Positions 51,567 through 60,160 of a DNA stretch of 64,000 nt are shown in pieces. The notes under the pieces were generated by a model. That model searched no databases. It was given only the letters and a program-made list of their open reading frames with translations, and was not told the DNA's origin. The position numbers were made by a program, and so were the translations under genes. The stretch covers positions 20,821 through 84,820 of the forward strand of contig QCLN01000004.1 of NCBI GenBank assembly GCA_003214525.1, written 5' to 3'. Each line of letters starts with the position of its first letter. Position 1 is the stretch's first letter. Source of the stretch: Pelagibacteraceae bacterium AG-414-M23. GTDB lineage: Bacteria > Pseudomonadota > Alphaproteobacteria > Pelagibacterales > Pelagibacteraceae.

Positions 51567-52595
51567 ATGAATAGATTGGTAAAAATTTTATTAGGGTTTC
51601 TTTTAGTTCTTAGTTTTACAACAACTAGTTACGCAAGAGATCAAATAAAAATTGTGGGTTCTTCTACTGTTTACCCATATGCTACAGTTGTAGCTGAAAA
51701 GTTTGGTAAGGGTGGAAAATTCAAAACACCAGTAATTGAAAGTACAGGAACTGGTGGAGGAATGAAATTGTTTTGTGCAGGTGTAGGAGCAAATCATCCT
51801 GATATAACAAATGCATCAAGAGCAATTAAAACAAAAGAAAAAGCTTTATGTGAGAAAAATGGAGTTGCTGAAATTATTGAAATAGTAATAGGTAATGATG
51901 GTATTTCATTTGCACATTCAGTGGATGCTCCAGATGCAGACTTCTCAAAAGAACAATTGTGGAGAGCTTTAGCACTTAAAGTAGACATTGATGGAAAACT
52001 TGTTGAAAATCCATATAAAAATTGGAGTGATATAGATGCTAGTCTTCCAAATAAAAAGATTGAAATATTAGTTGCACCTCCAACGTCAGGTACTAGAGAT
52101 GCATGGAATTCATTAGTTATGGTTAAAGGATGCACTAAAACAGCCAAATCTCTTTATGATGCTGAAGGTAAAAAAGCTAAAAAGGAATGTGCTAAAATTA
52201 GAGAAGATGGATACGCTGTTGAAGCTGGTGAAAATGATACTTTAATTGTACAAAAACTTTCATCTAACCCTGATGCATTTGGTTTTTTTGGTTATAGTTA
52301 CTTAGTAGCCAACAAAGATAAGATCAAAGCATCATCTGTTAATGGTGTTCAGCCATCATTAGAAGGTATTCAGGATTACTCTTATCCAATTGCAAGACCA
52401 TTGTTCTTTTATGTAAAAAAAGCTCACATTGGTGTAATTCCGGGCATTAAAGAGTTTCTTAAAGAATTTACTTCTAAAAAAGCAATGAGTAACAGAGGTT
52501 ATTTAGCTGAAATAGGACTTGTTCCTTTAGCTTCAGATAAATACAAAGTTACTAGAACTGCTGCAGTAGATCTGAATACAATCAAGTTAAAATAA
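51567..52595 (+). CDS. pstS: Phosphate ABC transporter substrate-binding protein PstS
   Basis: A 342-residue periplasmic protein with signal peptide (hydrophobic 5-20, cleavage after SYA near 23). IVGSSTVYPYATVVAEKFG near the mature start and ESTGTGGGMKLFCAG are the PstS phosphate-binding strands (S-S-T-V and T-G-T-G-G-G); PTSGTRDAW supplies another binding loop. Longer PstS subtype typical of alphaproteobacteria. RBS AAAAGGAGAAA. Upstream triple PHO box and downstream terminator hairpin indicate that pstS is expressed far above the permease genes under phosphate limitation. Confidence 0.95.
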   Translation: MNRLVKILLGFLLVLSFTTTSYARDQIKIVGSSTVYPYATVVAEKFGKGGKFKTPVIESTGTGGGMKLFCAGVGANHPDITNASRAIKTKEKALCEKNGVAEIIEIVIGNDGISFAHSVDAPDADFSKEQLWRALALKVDIDGKLVENPYKNWSDIDASLPNKKIEILVAPPTSGTRDAWNSLVMVKGCTKTAKSLYDAEGKKAKKECAKIREDGYAVEAGENDTLIVQKLSSNPDAFGFFGYSYLVANKDKIKASSVNGVQPSLEGIQDYSYPIARPLFFYVKKAHIGVIPGIKEFLKEFTSKKAMSNRGYLAEIGLVPLASDKYKVTRTAAVDLNTIKLK

Positions 52596-52612
52596 CTTTA
52601 ATTTATCCCCAA

Positions 52613-52640
52613 AAAAAGGCCAGTAATAACTGGCCTTTTT
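52613..52640 (+). terminator. Intrinsic terminator after pstS
   Basis: Perfect 12-bp stem (AAAAAGGCCAGT at 52613-52624 with ACTGGCCTTTTT at 52629-52640) and a 4-base loop, ending in a T run, 18 bases after the pstS stop. Confidence 0.9.
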
Positions 52641-52664
52641 ATTGATTCAATCTTAGATTTAATT

Positions 52665-52682
52665 TGTAATATTTCTGTAACA
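52665..52682 (+). promoter_or_regulatory. PHO box upstream of pstC
   Basis: Direct 7-mers TGTAATA-TTTC-TGTAACA with 11-base period, 25 bases before the pstC start and just after the pstS terminator, so the pstCAB-phoU-phoB part likely has its own PhoB-controlled promoter. Confidence 0.65.
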
Positions 52683-52706
52683 TTAAGAATATATCACTCA
52701 GGGCGA

Positions 52707-54110
52707 ATGAACATCGTTCTAATATTTTTAATTACTATATTTTCCATCTCTTTGTTCTTCTATGGAAAATCAAAAACTAAAACTATTTCTATCAAAGATA
52801 ATATCAAATTAAATGCACTGCCAAAATTTTATGGATACTATCTTGTTTTATGGTGTTCAATACCAGCATTAGTATTCTTATTAGTCTGGTCATTATTTGA
52901 ACCTGTAATTATTAAATCCATAATCATTGAAACAGCTGCAAATCAAGGTGCAACATTTAATGACAAAAATGAAGCAAACTTAATTTATGAAAAAATTAAA
53001 GCTATTCATTTAGGTACTTATTTTGGAGATATAGATAGTATATTGAAAGAAAGTGCTCTTGCTTATGCAAAATTTATAAATCTTTTTACAAATTCAAAAG
53101 TAGTTTTAATTTTTGGAATAATTATAGCCTCAGTTATTTACTCTTTAAAAAAAATAAAAAATAACAATAAAGCTAGAGACGATGTGGAAGTTATTTTAAA
53201 GGGTTTATTGTTTGTATCTTCTTTAATAGCTATTTTAACCACTCTCGGAATAATATTTTCACTACTTTTCGAAAGTATAAAGTTTTTTTCAGTCATTAAT
53301 ATTTTTGATTATCTATTTGGCACAAATTGGAGTCCCCAAAGAGCCTTTGTTAGAGATGCCTCATCAATAACTGCAGCTGAATTTGAAGAGTTAAAAGATG
53401 CATTTGGTTTTATTCCATTGATTGCAGGGACATCTTTCATAGCTTTTATTGCGATGTTAGTAGCTGTTCCTATTGGTTTATTTTCGGGAATTTACATGGC
53501 TGAATATGCTTCAATTAAAGTTAGAAGAATTTCAAAACCTATTATTGAAATTTTAGCAGGAATACCAACTGTAGTTTATGGTTTCTTTGCTGCATTAACT
53601 GTTGGACCTTTTTTTAGACAAGTAGGTGAAAATTTAGGATTAACCGTCTCATCTGAGAGTGCTTTAGCTGCAGGATTAATTATGGGTATTATGATTATAC
53701 CTTACGTTTCCTCTTTATCTGATGATGTAATAAATTCTGTACCACAATCGTTAAGAGATGGTTCATATGCTGTAGGAGCCACTAAATCAGAAACTATTAA
53801 ACAAGTCGTAATACCTGCTGCTCTTCCAGGTATTATAGGATCAGTTCTATTAGCAGTATCAAGAGCGATAGGTGAGACAATGATAGTTGTTATGGCAGCT
53901 GGTCTCGCAGCAAATCTAACAATAAATCCTTTGGAGTCTACCACAACAATTACAACTCAAATTGTAATGATACTTGTTGGTGACCAAGAATTTGATAGTC
54001 CAAAAACCCAGTCTGCTTTTGCTTTAGGACTTACATTATTTATAGCAACATTAATATTGAATTATATCGCTCAAAGAGCAGTCAAAAAATATAGAGAAAA
54101 GTATGACTAA
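52707..54110 (+). CDS. pstC: Phosphate ABC transporter permease PstC
   Basis: A 467-residue permease. The C-terminal half (about 245-460) is the PstC BPD domain with the EAA loop DGSYAVGATKSETIKQVVIPAALP (read DGSYAVGATKSET, VVIPAALPG) and RAIGETMIVVMAAG. The N-terminal half carries extra helices (5-25, 45-65, 130-145, 165-190) and a periplasmic loop, the long PstC subtype of alphaproteobacteria (E. coli PstC is about 319). It overlaps pstA by 8 bases. Confidence 0.93.
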   Translation: MNIVLIFLITIFSISLFFYGKSKTKTISIKDNIKLNALPKFYGYYLVLWCSIPALVFLLVWSLFEPVIIKSIIIETAANQGATFNDKNEANLIYEKIKAIHLGTYFGDIDSILKESALAYAKFINLFTNSKVVLIFGIIIASVIYSLKKIKNNNKARDDVEVILKGLLFVSSLIAILTTLGIIFSLLFESIKFFSVINIFDYLFGTNWSPQRAFVRDASSITAAEFEELKDAFGFIPLIAGTSFIAFIAMLVAVPIGLFSGIYMAEYASIKVRRISKPIIEILAGIPTVVYGFFAALTVGPFFRQVGENLGLTVSSESALAAGLIMGIMIIPYVSSLSDDVINSVPQSLRDGSYAVGATKSETIKQVVIPAALPGIIGSVLLAVSRAIGETMIVVMAAGLAANLTINPLESTTTITTQIVMILVGDQEFDSPKTQSAFALGLTLFIATLILNYIAQRAVKKYREKYD

Positions 54111-55365
54111 AGAAGAAAGACTAAAAAAAAGAAACCGAGCAGAAAAAAGATTTAGATTTTACGGATTAACGTCTATCTTAGTTGCTTTGTTATTTGTTGT
54201 TATTCTAGTTCAAAATATTTTCTCAAAAGGAAGTTCAGCCTTTAAAAAAACAGTAATCACAACCGAAGTCTTCTTCGATCAGGAATTACTAGAAATTCAA
54301 AATGGTGCATCTCAAGATGAAATAATAGAAGCTGATTTTTACGATATAATGATAGAAAATCTCATAAAGGCTTATCCAGCAAAAGATAGAGAAGAAGAAG
54401 ATCAGCTTTTAAAATTATTTAGTGGCGATGCTGAAATTGAGATTAAAAAAGTTTTTTTAAAAGATAATAACTTAATAGGCAAAACAATCACATTAGATTT
54501 AACAGCCTCTGATGACATTGATCAATTACATAAAGGCAATTATCCAAGAGATTTACCCGAAGAAAGAAGAAGAATTTCTGACTTTCAATTAGTTATTTAT
54601 GATTATTTTGTTGAAAATAAAAAGATAAGTAAAAATTTTAACAATTATTTCTTTAACAATGGTGACTCTAGAGATCCAGAACTAGCTGGTATTGGTGGAG
54701 CTTTAGTTGGATCATTTTATAGTATTTTAATTTGTTTATTATTAGCTTTTCCTGTGGCTGTTCTGGCGTCAATTTACTTGGAAGAGTTCGCTCCAAAAAA
54801 TAAAATTACAGATTTTATTGAAATTAATATAAATAATTTAGCAGCAGTGCCGTCTATTGTTTACGGTTTACTTGCTTTACAAATTTTGCTTGCGACTATC
54901 CAATTACCGAGATCAACACCATTAGTTGCTGGAATAACTTTAGCGTTAATGACTTTACCAAGAATTATTATTCCATGTAGAGCCTCATTAAAAGCTGTTC
55001 CACCTTCAATAAGAGAGGGCGCTCTAGCAGTTGGTGCATCTAAATTTCAATCTGTTTTTCATCATGTAGTACCGTTAGCACTACCTGGCACTTTATCAGG
55101 AACTATAATCGGATTAGCTCAAGCATTAGGTGAAACAGCACCACTTATATTAATTGGAATGGTGGCATTTGTTGTTGACATACCGTCAAGTCCAGTTGAT
55201 CCATCATCTTCTTTACCTGTTCAAGTGTATTTATGGTCTGAGTCTGCAGAAAGAGGTTTTGTTGAAAAAACCTCAGCAACTATTATGATGCTTTTAAGCT
55301 TTTTAATTGTAATGAATTTTATTGCAGTTTACTTAAGACAAAAATTTGAAAAACGATGGAACTAA
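54103..55365 (+). CDS. pstA: Phosphate ABC transporter permease PstA
   Basis: A 420-residue permease. After a first helix (about 20-40) there is a charged periplasmic insertion of some 130 residues, an alphaproteobacterial feature, and then the permease domain (about 195-415) with EGALAVGASKFQSVFHHVVPLALPG (read EGALAVGASKFQS, VVPLALPG) and AQALGETAPLILIG. It forms the PstCA channel. Overlaps pstC by 8 bases and abuts pstB. Confidence 0.93.
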   Translation: MTKEERLKKRNRAEKRFRFYGLTSILVALLFVVILVQNIFSKGSSAFKKTVITTEVFFDQELLEIQNGASQDEIIEADFYDIMIENLIKAYPAKDREEEDQLLKLFSGDAEIEIKKVFLKDNNLIGKTITLDLTASDDIDQLHKGNYPRDLPEERRRISDFQLVIYDYFVENKKISKNFNNYFFNNGDSRDPELAGIGGALVGSFYSILICLLLAFPVAVLASIYLEEFAPKNKITDFIEININNLAAVPSIVYGLLALQILLATIQLPRSTPLVAGITLALMTLPRIIIPCRASLKAVPPSIREGALAVGASKFQSVFHHVVPLALPGTLSGTIIGLAQALGETAPLILIGMVAFVVDIPSSPVDPSSSLPVQVYLWSESAERGFVEKTSATIMMLLSFLIVMNFIAVYLRQKFEKRWN

Positions 55366-56127
55366 ATGACCAACATTAAAATAAAATCAAAAAACTTGAA
55401 TGTTTATTATGGTGATAAACAAGCATTGTTTGATGTGAATTTAGATTTGAATGAAAAAGAGGTAACTGCATTAATTGGTCCATCAGGATGTGGTAAATCA
55501 ACTTTCATAAGATGCATTAATAGAATGAATGATGTTATTGATATTTGTAAAGTTACAGGAAATATCGAAATGGATGGTATGAATATTAATGATAAAGATT
55601 TAGACGTTGTCTCATTGAGAGAAAGAGTTGGAATGGTTTTTCAAAAGCCAAATCCTTTTCCAAAAAGTATATATGATAATATTTCTTATGGTCCTAAAAT
55701 TCATGGAAAAGGTGAAACCAAAAGCGAATTAGATCAAATTGTTGAAAACAGTTTAAAAAAATCTGCTTTATGGGAAGAAGTTAAAGATAGACTTGATGAA
55801 CCAGGCACAAGTTTATCTGGAGGTCAGCAACAAAGACTTTGTATAGCGAGAGCTATATCTGTTAATCCTGAAGTGATCTTAATGGATGAACCATGTTCAG
55901 CATTAGACCCAATTGCTACTGCAAAAATTGAAGAATTAATTGATGAATTAAAAAAAACTTATACGATTGTAATAGTGACACACTCAATGGCTCAGGCTGT
56001 ACGTGTTTCACAAAAAACAGGGTTTTTTCACCTAGGAAAGTTAATTGAAGTTGGAAAAACTGAGAAAATTTTTAAAAATCCTAACAATAAAATGACACAA
56101 GACTATATTACAGGTAGATTTGGATAA
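55366..56127 (+). CDS. pstB: Phosphate ABC transporter ATPase PstB
   Basis: A 253-residue ATPase: Walker [10 protein letters not shown] near residues 37-45, [14 protein letters not shown] (PstB-specific segment), signature [14 protein letters not shown] near 147, Walker [14 protein letters not shown]. Highly typical PstB of standard length. It starts on the base after the pstA stop. Confidence 0.96.
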   Translation: MTNIKIKSKNLNVYYGDKQALFDVNLDLNEKEVTALIGPSGCGKSTFIRCINRMNDVIDICKVTGNIEMDGMNINDKDLDVVSLRERVGMVFQKPNPFPKSIYDNISYGPKIHGKGETKSELDQIVENSLKKSALWEEVKDRLDEPGTSLSGGQQQRLCIARAISVNPEVILMDEPCSALDPIATAKIEELIDELKKTYTIVIVTHSMAQAVRVSQKTGFFHLGKLIEVGKTEKIFKNPNNKMTQDYITGRFG

Positions 56128-56130
56128 ATT

Positions 56131-56823
56131 ATGAGCAATGAACATACAGTAAAGTCATACGAAGAAGAGCTACAATTTCTTAAAGATTCTTTAATAAAAA
56201 TGGGAAGTTTAACCGAGTCTCAATTGAGTGACGCAATGGATGCTGTAATTAAAGTTGATAAGGACTCAATTGATAAAATCATTAAAAGTGATGAGGAAAT
56301 TAACAAATTTAGATCTAAAATAGATACTCAAATAATGAATTTACTAGTTAAAAGAGCACCTATGGCAATTGATTTAAGAGAGACCATAAGTTCATTAAAA
56401 ATTTCACAAGATTTAGAAAGAATAGGGGATCTATCAAAAAGTAATGCAAAAAAAGTTAAGCCTTTACCATTAGATTTACCTGATGAATTGTTAGGAAATT
56501 TAAAAAGACTTGGAGAGCTTGTTATGAAACAATTAAATGATGTTCTTGATAGTTATGTAAATAAAAATTTTGATAAGGCAAAAGAAGTTTGGGAAAAAGA
56601 TGAACAAGTTGACGACTTAACGCATATCGCAATGGAAAGTGTAATAGACTTTTTATCTAAAGATAAAAAAAACTTAGATTTTTCTACACATTTAATTTTT
56701 GCAACAAAAAATCTTGAAAGAGCAGGTGATCATATAACGAATATCGCTGAGACAGTATGTTATTTAGTAAAAGGTGAATATCTAAAAGGTAGTAGGCCAA
56801 AGGGTAAAGTAATCCAAGAATAA
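56131..56823 (+). CDS. phoU: Phosphate signalling protein PhoU
   Basis: A 230-residue PhoU: two three-helix repeats with metal-binding-like E/D-x-x-x-D motifs, including DLERIGDLSKSNAKK near 94 (canonical D-L-E-R-I-G-D) and NLERAGDHITNIAE near 192 (E-R-x-G-D-x-x-x-N-I-A-E). It links PstSCAB activity to PhoR. Three bases after pstB. Confidence 0.94.
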   Translation: MSNEHTVKSYEEELQFLKDSLIKMGSLTESQLSDAMDAVIKVDKDSIDKIIKSDEEINKFRSKIDTQIMNLLVKRAPMAIDLRETISSLKISQDLERIGDLSKSNAKKVKPLPLDLPDELLGNLKRLGELVMKQLNDVLDSYVNKNFDKAKEVWEKDEQVDDLTHIAMESVIDFLSKDKKNLDFSTHLIFATKNLERAGDHITNIAETVCYLVKGEYLKGSRPKGKVIQE

Positions 56824-56827
56824 TTTG

Positions 56828-57508
56828 ATGAAAGGAAAAATTTTTATTATTGAAGATGAAGCTTCAATAGTTCAATTAGTCCAACATAATTTAGAAAAAG
56901 AGGGTTTTGTAGTCTCTTCATCATTAAACGGAAATGAAGGTTTAAAAGAACTAAAAAAATTTGAACCTAATCTACTCTTATTAGATTGGATGCTACCAGA
57001 TTTATCAGGCATAGATGTATGCAAAAATATTAGAAGAGACAGTAATTTTAAAACTCTTCCTATTATTATGCTTACAGCCAAAGGTGAAGAGGAAGATAAA
57101 ATTAAAGGTCTTGAAAGTGGTGTAGATGATTACATTACAAAACCATTTAGTTTTAATGAACTACATGCTCGAATAAAAGCAGTTCTGAGAAGATCTGATC
57201 CTAATATTGTTGCTAATAATTTAACATTTGAGGATTTAAAATTAGATAGAATAGAAAAAAGAGTTTTTAGAGCAGATAAAGAAATCCAACTTGGCCCTAC
57301 AGAATTTAGATTACTAGAGTTTTTCTTAACAAATCCAAAAAGAGTCTATTCAAGAGATCAAATTCTCGAAACTGTTTGGCCCAACAATGTAAATGTCGAA
57401 AGTAGAACTATAGATGTTCATATAAGAAGATTAAGACAATCGATAAATATTAAAGACAAAAAAGAATTAATCAGAACAGTTAGATCTTCAGGTTACTCTT
57501 TAGTTTAA
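56828..57508 (+). CDS. phoB: Phosphate-regulon response regulator PhoB
   Basis: Start taken at ATG 56828; a TTG one codon earlier is less likely. The 226-residue protein has a receiver domain with phospho-acceptor D53 in LLLDWMLPD, acidic pocket IEDE at 8-11 and K in YITKPFS, then an OmpR/PhoB winged-helix domain with RTIDVHIRRLRQS as recognition region. It should bind the PHO boxes at 50263, 51480 and 52665. Last gene of the locus. Confidence 0.94.
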   Translation: MKGKIFIIEDEASIVQLVQHNLEKEGFVVSSSLNGNEGLKELKKFEPNLLLLDWMLPDLSGIDVCKNIRRDSNFKTLPIIMLTAKGEEEDKIKGLESGVDDYITKPFSFNELHARIKAVLRRSDPNIVANNLTFEDLKLDRIEKRVFRADKEIQLGPTEFRLLEFFLTNPKRVYSRDQILETVWPNNVNVESRTIDVHIRRLRQSINIKDKKELIRTVRSSGYSLV

Positions 57509-57566
57509 GCGTATCTGTAGGAATTGTTCTTGCAATTCACTATATAATTATTCCAAATAATTGGTT

Positions 57567-58409
57567 TTAAAATAGTTTCAAACCAATAACTCCAGCAAGA
57601 ATTAATAAAACTGAAAAAATTTTTGCTGGGGTTGTTTTTTCACTTAAGAAGAAATAACCAATAAAGATTGAAAAAAATATACTAGTTTCTCTTAAAGCTG
57701 CCACCATTGGGATAGGAGCCTGAGTAAAACCCCAAACAACGATAATATAAATAATAAATGATAAAGAGCCTCCAACCCAAAAGATAACTTTGCCATCTTT
57801 AAATATTCTAGGAATAATATTGTCTTCTTTTTTAAATTTTAATAAAAAAGGAAACATTACTGCGCTTAATATAAAAGACCAGCTCATGTATGAAATTGCA
57901 GATAGGCTTATTCTTGCTCCATAACCATCAATCAAGGAATACAAGCCAATAAATAAACCAGTGAGAAGAGAATATTTTAAGATATTTGAATTCTTTTCTT
58001 TATTTTCTACTTTAAAACCTAAGAGCATAATTCCAAAGCAAACTAGAAGAATTGAAATAATTATTGAAATATCAAATATAACACCCAAAAAAATTAACGA
58101 TATGAATGTTGTAACTAATGGACCAAAGCCTCTACAAATAGGATAAACTTTTGTAAAATCTCCAATTTGATAAGAAGAAAGTAAATACCATTGATAACCT
58201 TGGTGAATAATAGCACTTGCAATTATGTAAGGAATGCTTTCAACAGAAGGCATTGGAAAAATAACTATTGCTATAAGTGCTAATGGAACATGTCCAAGTA
58301 TTATTCCAGAAACCGCAATTGCTTTATCAGGATGTTTTTTAACCATACCATTCCAGATAGCATGCATAATAGTTGCAAATAATATTATAAAGAAAACCTT
58401 ATTTTCCAT
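57567..58409 (-). CDS. EamA/DMT-superfamily transporter
   Basis: A 280-residue membrane protein with ten helices in two EamA repeats; HAIWNGMVKKHPDKA in helix 1 and TKVYPICRGFGPLVT (repeat 1 end) plus AALRETSIFFSIFIGYFF and an LAGVIGLKLF ending are typical. Probable exporter of amino acids or metabolites, substrate unknown. It follows the ScfR-type regulator gene by 17 bases on the same strand, so it may be co-transcribed with it. Confidence 0.75.
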   Translation of the reverse strand: MENKVFFIILFATIMHAIWNGMVKKHPDKAIAVSGIILGHVPLALIAIVIFPMPSVESIPYIIASAIIHQGYQWYLLSSYQIGDFTKVYPICRGFGPLVTTFISLIFLGVIFDISIIISILLVCFGIMLLGFKVENKEKNSNILKYSLLTGLFIGLYSLIDGYGARISLSAISYMSWSFILSAVMFPFLLKFKKEDNIIPRIFKDGKVIFWVGGSLSFIIYIIVVWGFTQAPIPMVAALRETSIFFSIFIGYFFLSEKTTPAKIFSVLLILAGVIGLKLF

Positions 58410-58426
58410 TGATAATGATTAAATAA

Positions 58427-59851
58427 TTACTCGTTTACGTAAACAGAAACACCTCTGTTATTTATATCTACATCAAATTTTTTATGTAGTGGTGGAAATG
58501 CTCTTTGAGAACAATCTAATCGATCACAAGTTCTACAAGAAACACCTATTGGAAGCTCAGATTTTTTGTCATTAATATCTAAGTTTTCTGTATATATAAA
58601 ATCTTTTGCATATTTTGCTTGGCAACCTAATCCAATAGATAACATGCTTTTCTTCTGCCCATATCTTCCAACTCCTTTTTCTACAGTTTTCGCTATACAC
58701 ACATACTTTTCACCATTGGACATTTTGCTTACTGCAGCTTGAATTACGCCAGGTCTTGAAAATGCTGAATAAACATTCCATCTTGGGCACGCACCTCCAT
58801 ATCTTGGAATTTCAATACCTGACAACGAAAATCTTTTTGAAATATTGCCGGCAACATCAACTCTTAAAAAATGAAAAGGGATACCAGGTAGTTTTGGGTC
58901 TTGAAGACATGTTACTCTATGAGCAACTTGTTCGAATGATGTTGCAAAAGTATTTTGCAATAATTCAAGGTCATATTTTAATTCTTTACATTCCGAGTGA
59001 AATAATTTGTAAGGCATTAAAATTGCAGCACCACAATAATTTAACAATGCTACTTTGGTTAATTTTTTGGATTCAGAAGATGGAAAATTAAAAGATGATA
59101 GATATTTTTCTATATCTTTAGAAGCTCCTTCTTGTGCTATTTGAGCTGCAGCATATAATTTTTTTGTTTCTAATGAAAGATAATCAGAAAGCAGTAATTC
59201 TTTTTTTTTGCTTTTATAAATTTTTGAAAATGGCTTACCTTCATCTGGAATGATATCTTTTACAATTATGTTGTACTCAGATTTTAAAAAATTGCATAAG
59301 GATATATATCTAGTTCTATTATTTTGTTTAACTTTATCAAAAATGGTATTTGCAAATTCTTCTAATTTTGGAAAATAATTTTTATGTTCTTGTAAAAAAT
59401 CTGAAATAACTTCTCCTGGAAATGCTGCTTTTCTACTATCTATTATTTTTCCTGATAAATTTTCTACTTCAGCAACAATTTGATGATCTTTTTTTTTATA
59501 ATTATCTCCCAACTTAATTAATGCTCTTGCAATTTTAGGATTTGTATTGACTAGATCTCTTACTTCCGGTCCAAGTATATCTAAATCCTCAAACAATTGA
59601 TCATCCAGTAGTTCTGAAATATTATTTTCTAAATTTAGATCGGCTTTTGTTGTTAAATCAGATATTTCTATTTTTAATTCTTCACAAATTTTTATCAACA
59701 AATCGGCATCAATTTTTCTTTTTCCTCCTTCAATTAATGTTAAATAACTTGGAGAAATATTTAATTGATCAGCTAATTTATTGGCTTGTATACCTAATTG
59801 TCGTCTAAAAGCCTTTATTTTTGGACCTATTCTTGTATCTAATTGACTCAT
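58427..59851 (-). CDS. ScfR/RamB-type XRE-family regulator
   Basis: A 474-residue regulator: an HTH_XRE domain at residues about 10-65 (LADQLNISPSYLTLIEGGKRKI), an IrrE_N/ImmA-like middle part (about 170-320), and a C-terminal DUF2083-like domain with conserved cysteines (CPRWNVYSAF, CRTCDRLDCSQRAFPP). This architecture is that of short-chain fatty acyl-CoA regulators such as RamB and PrpR that control glyoxylate/propionate genes. The isocitrate lyase gene lies just upstream, and TTTGTAAA-type repeats fill the region between, suggesting control of aceA and of itself by acetyl-CoA-related signals (inferred). Confidence 0.85.
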   Translation of the reverse strand: MSQLDTRIGPKIKAFRRQLGIQANKLADQLNISPSYLTLIEGGKRKIDADLLIKICEELKIEISDLTTKADLNLENNISELLDDQLFEDLDILGPEVRDLVNTNPKIARALIKLGDNYKKKDHQIVAEVENLSGKIIDSRKAAFPGEVISDFLQEHKNYFPKLEEFANTIFDKVKQNNRTRYISLCNFLKSEYNIIVKDIIPDEGKPFSKIYKSKKKELLLSDYLSLETKKLYAAAQIAQEGASKDIEKYLSSFNFPSSESKKLTKVALLNYCGAAILMPYKLFHSECKELKYDLELLQNTFATSFEQVAHRVTCLQDPKLPGIPFHFLRVDVAGNISKRFSLSGIEIPRYGGACPRWNVYSAFSRPGVIQAAVSKMSNGEKYVCIAKTVEKGVGRYGQKKSMLSIGLGCQAKYAKDFIYTENLDINDKKSELPIGVSCRTCDRLDCSQRAFPPLHKKFDVDINNRGVSVYVNE

Positions 59852-59858
59852 TTAACTA

Positions 59859-59889
59859 TTTGTAAATTTTGTAAATTATTATTTACAAT
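59859..59889. promoter_or_regulatory. Operator-like repeat 1 (TTTGTAAATTTTGTAAATTAT) next to the ScfR-type gene
   Basis: Tandem TTTGTAAA and TTTGTAAA copies at 59859-59879 (period 9), followed by the inverted element TTTACAA at 59882-59888. It sits 8 bases upstream of the regulator start codon. RamB-type regulators are recalled to bind TTTGCAAA-like sites, so this is a probable autoregulatory operator. Confidence 0.6.
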
Positions 59890-59930
59890 AAATTTTGTTG
59901 TTTTACAAGCATTTTAGATAATTCGGTAGA

Positions 59931-59952
59931 TTTTGTAAATATTGTAAATTAT
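59931..59952. promoter_or_regulatory. Operator-like repeat 2, before the small ORF and aceA
   Basis: TTTTGTAAATATTGTAAATTAT is a near copy of the element at 59859-59879, placed immediately before a TATAAT (59952-59957) that overlaps the first ATG of the small ORF. A further inverted TTTTACAAG lies at 59910-59919. The two copies are suited to regulate both divergent transcripts. Confidence 0.6.
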
Positions 59953-59961
59953 ATAATGTTT

Positions 59962-60123
59962 ATGAGTGATTTAAATAAAAATACACATAACCAAATAACT
60001 GAGCAAGATATTAAAGAGCACAGATCTCGTGGTATTTATTTAAGAGATGATCATTGTGATTGGGGTTCAAGTGGTATTGAAGAAATTTCAGCCGAGGACA
60101 ACAATCAGTCAAAAAACTCATAA
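59962..60123 (+). CDS. Small 53-residue protein upstream of aceA
   Basis: Frame from ATG 59962 (MSDLNKNTHNQITEQDIKEH...) or from ATG 59956, two codons earlier, to TAA 60121-60123. The product is hydrophilic with a central RGIYLRDDHCDWGSSG segment and an acidic C-terminus. No family recognised. No Shine-Dalgarno is seen and a TATAAT at 59952-59957 overlaps the first ATG, so the mRNA could be leaderless from about 59962. It lies between the operator repeats and aceA on the aceA strand. Confidence 0.55.
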   Translation: MSDLNKNTHNQITEQDIKEHRSRGIYLRDDHCDWGSSGIEEISAEDNNQSKNS

Positions 60124-60160
60124 GTCAAGCTTTTATCAACAGTTATATTGGGGGAAATAA

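Noticed and set aside
57521..57538. Terminator after phoB
   Set aside because: Only a 6-bp stem (GAATTG/CAATTC) without a T run; too weak to call.
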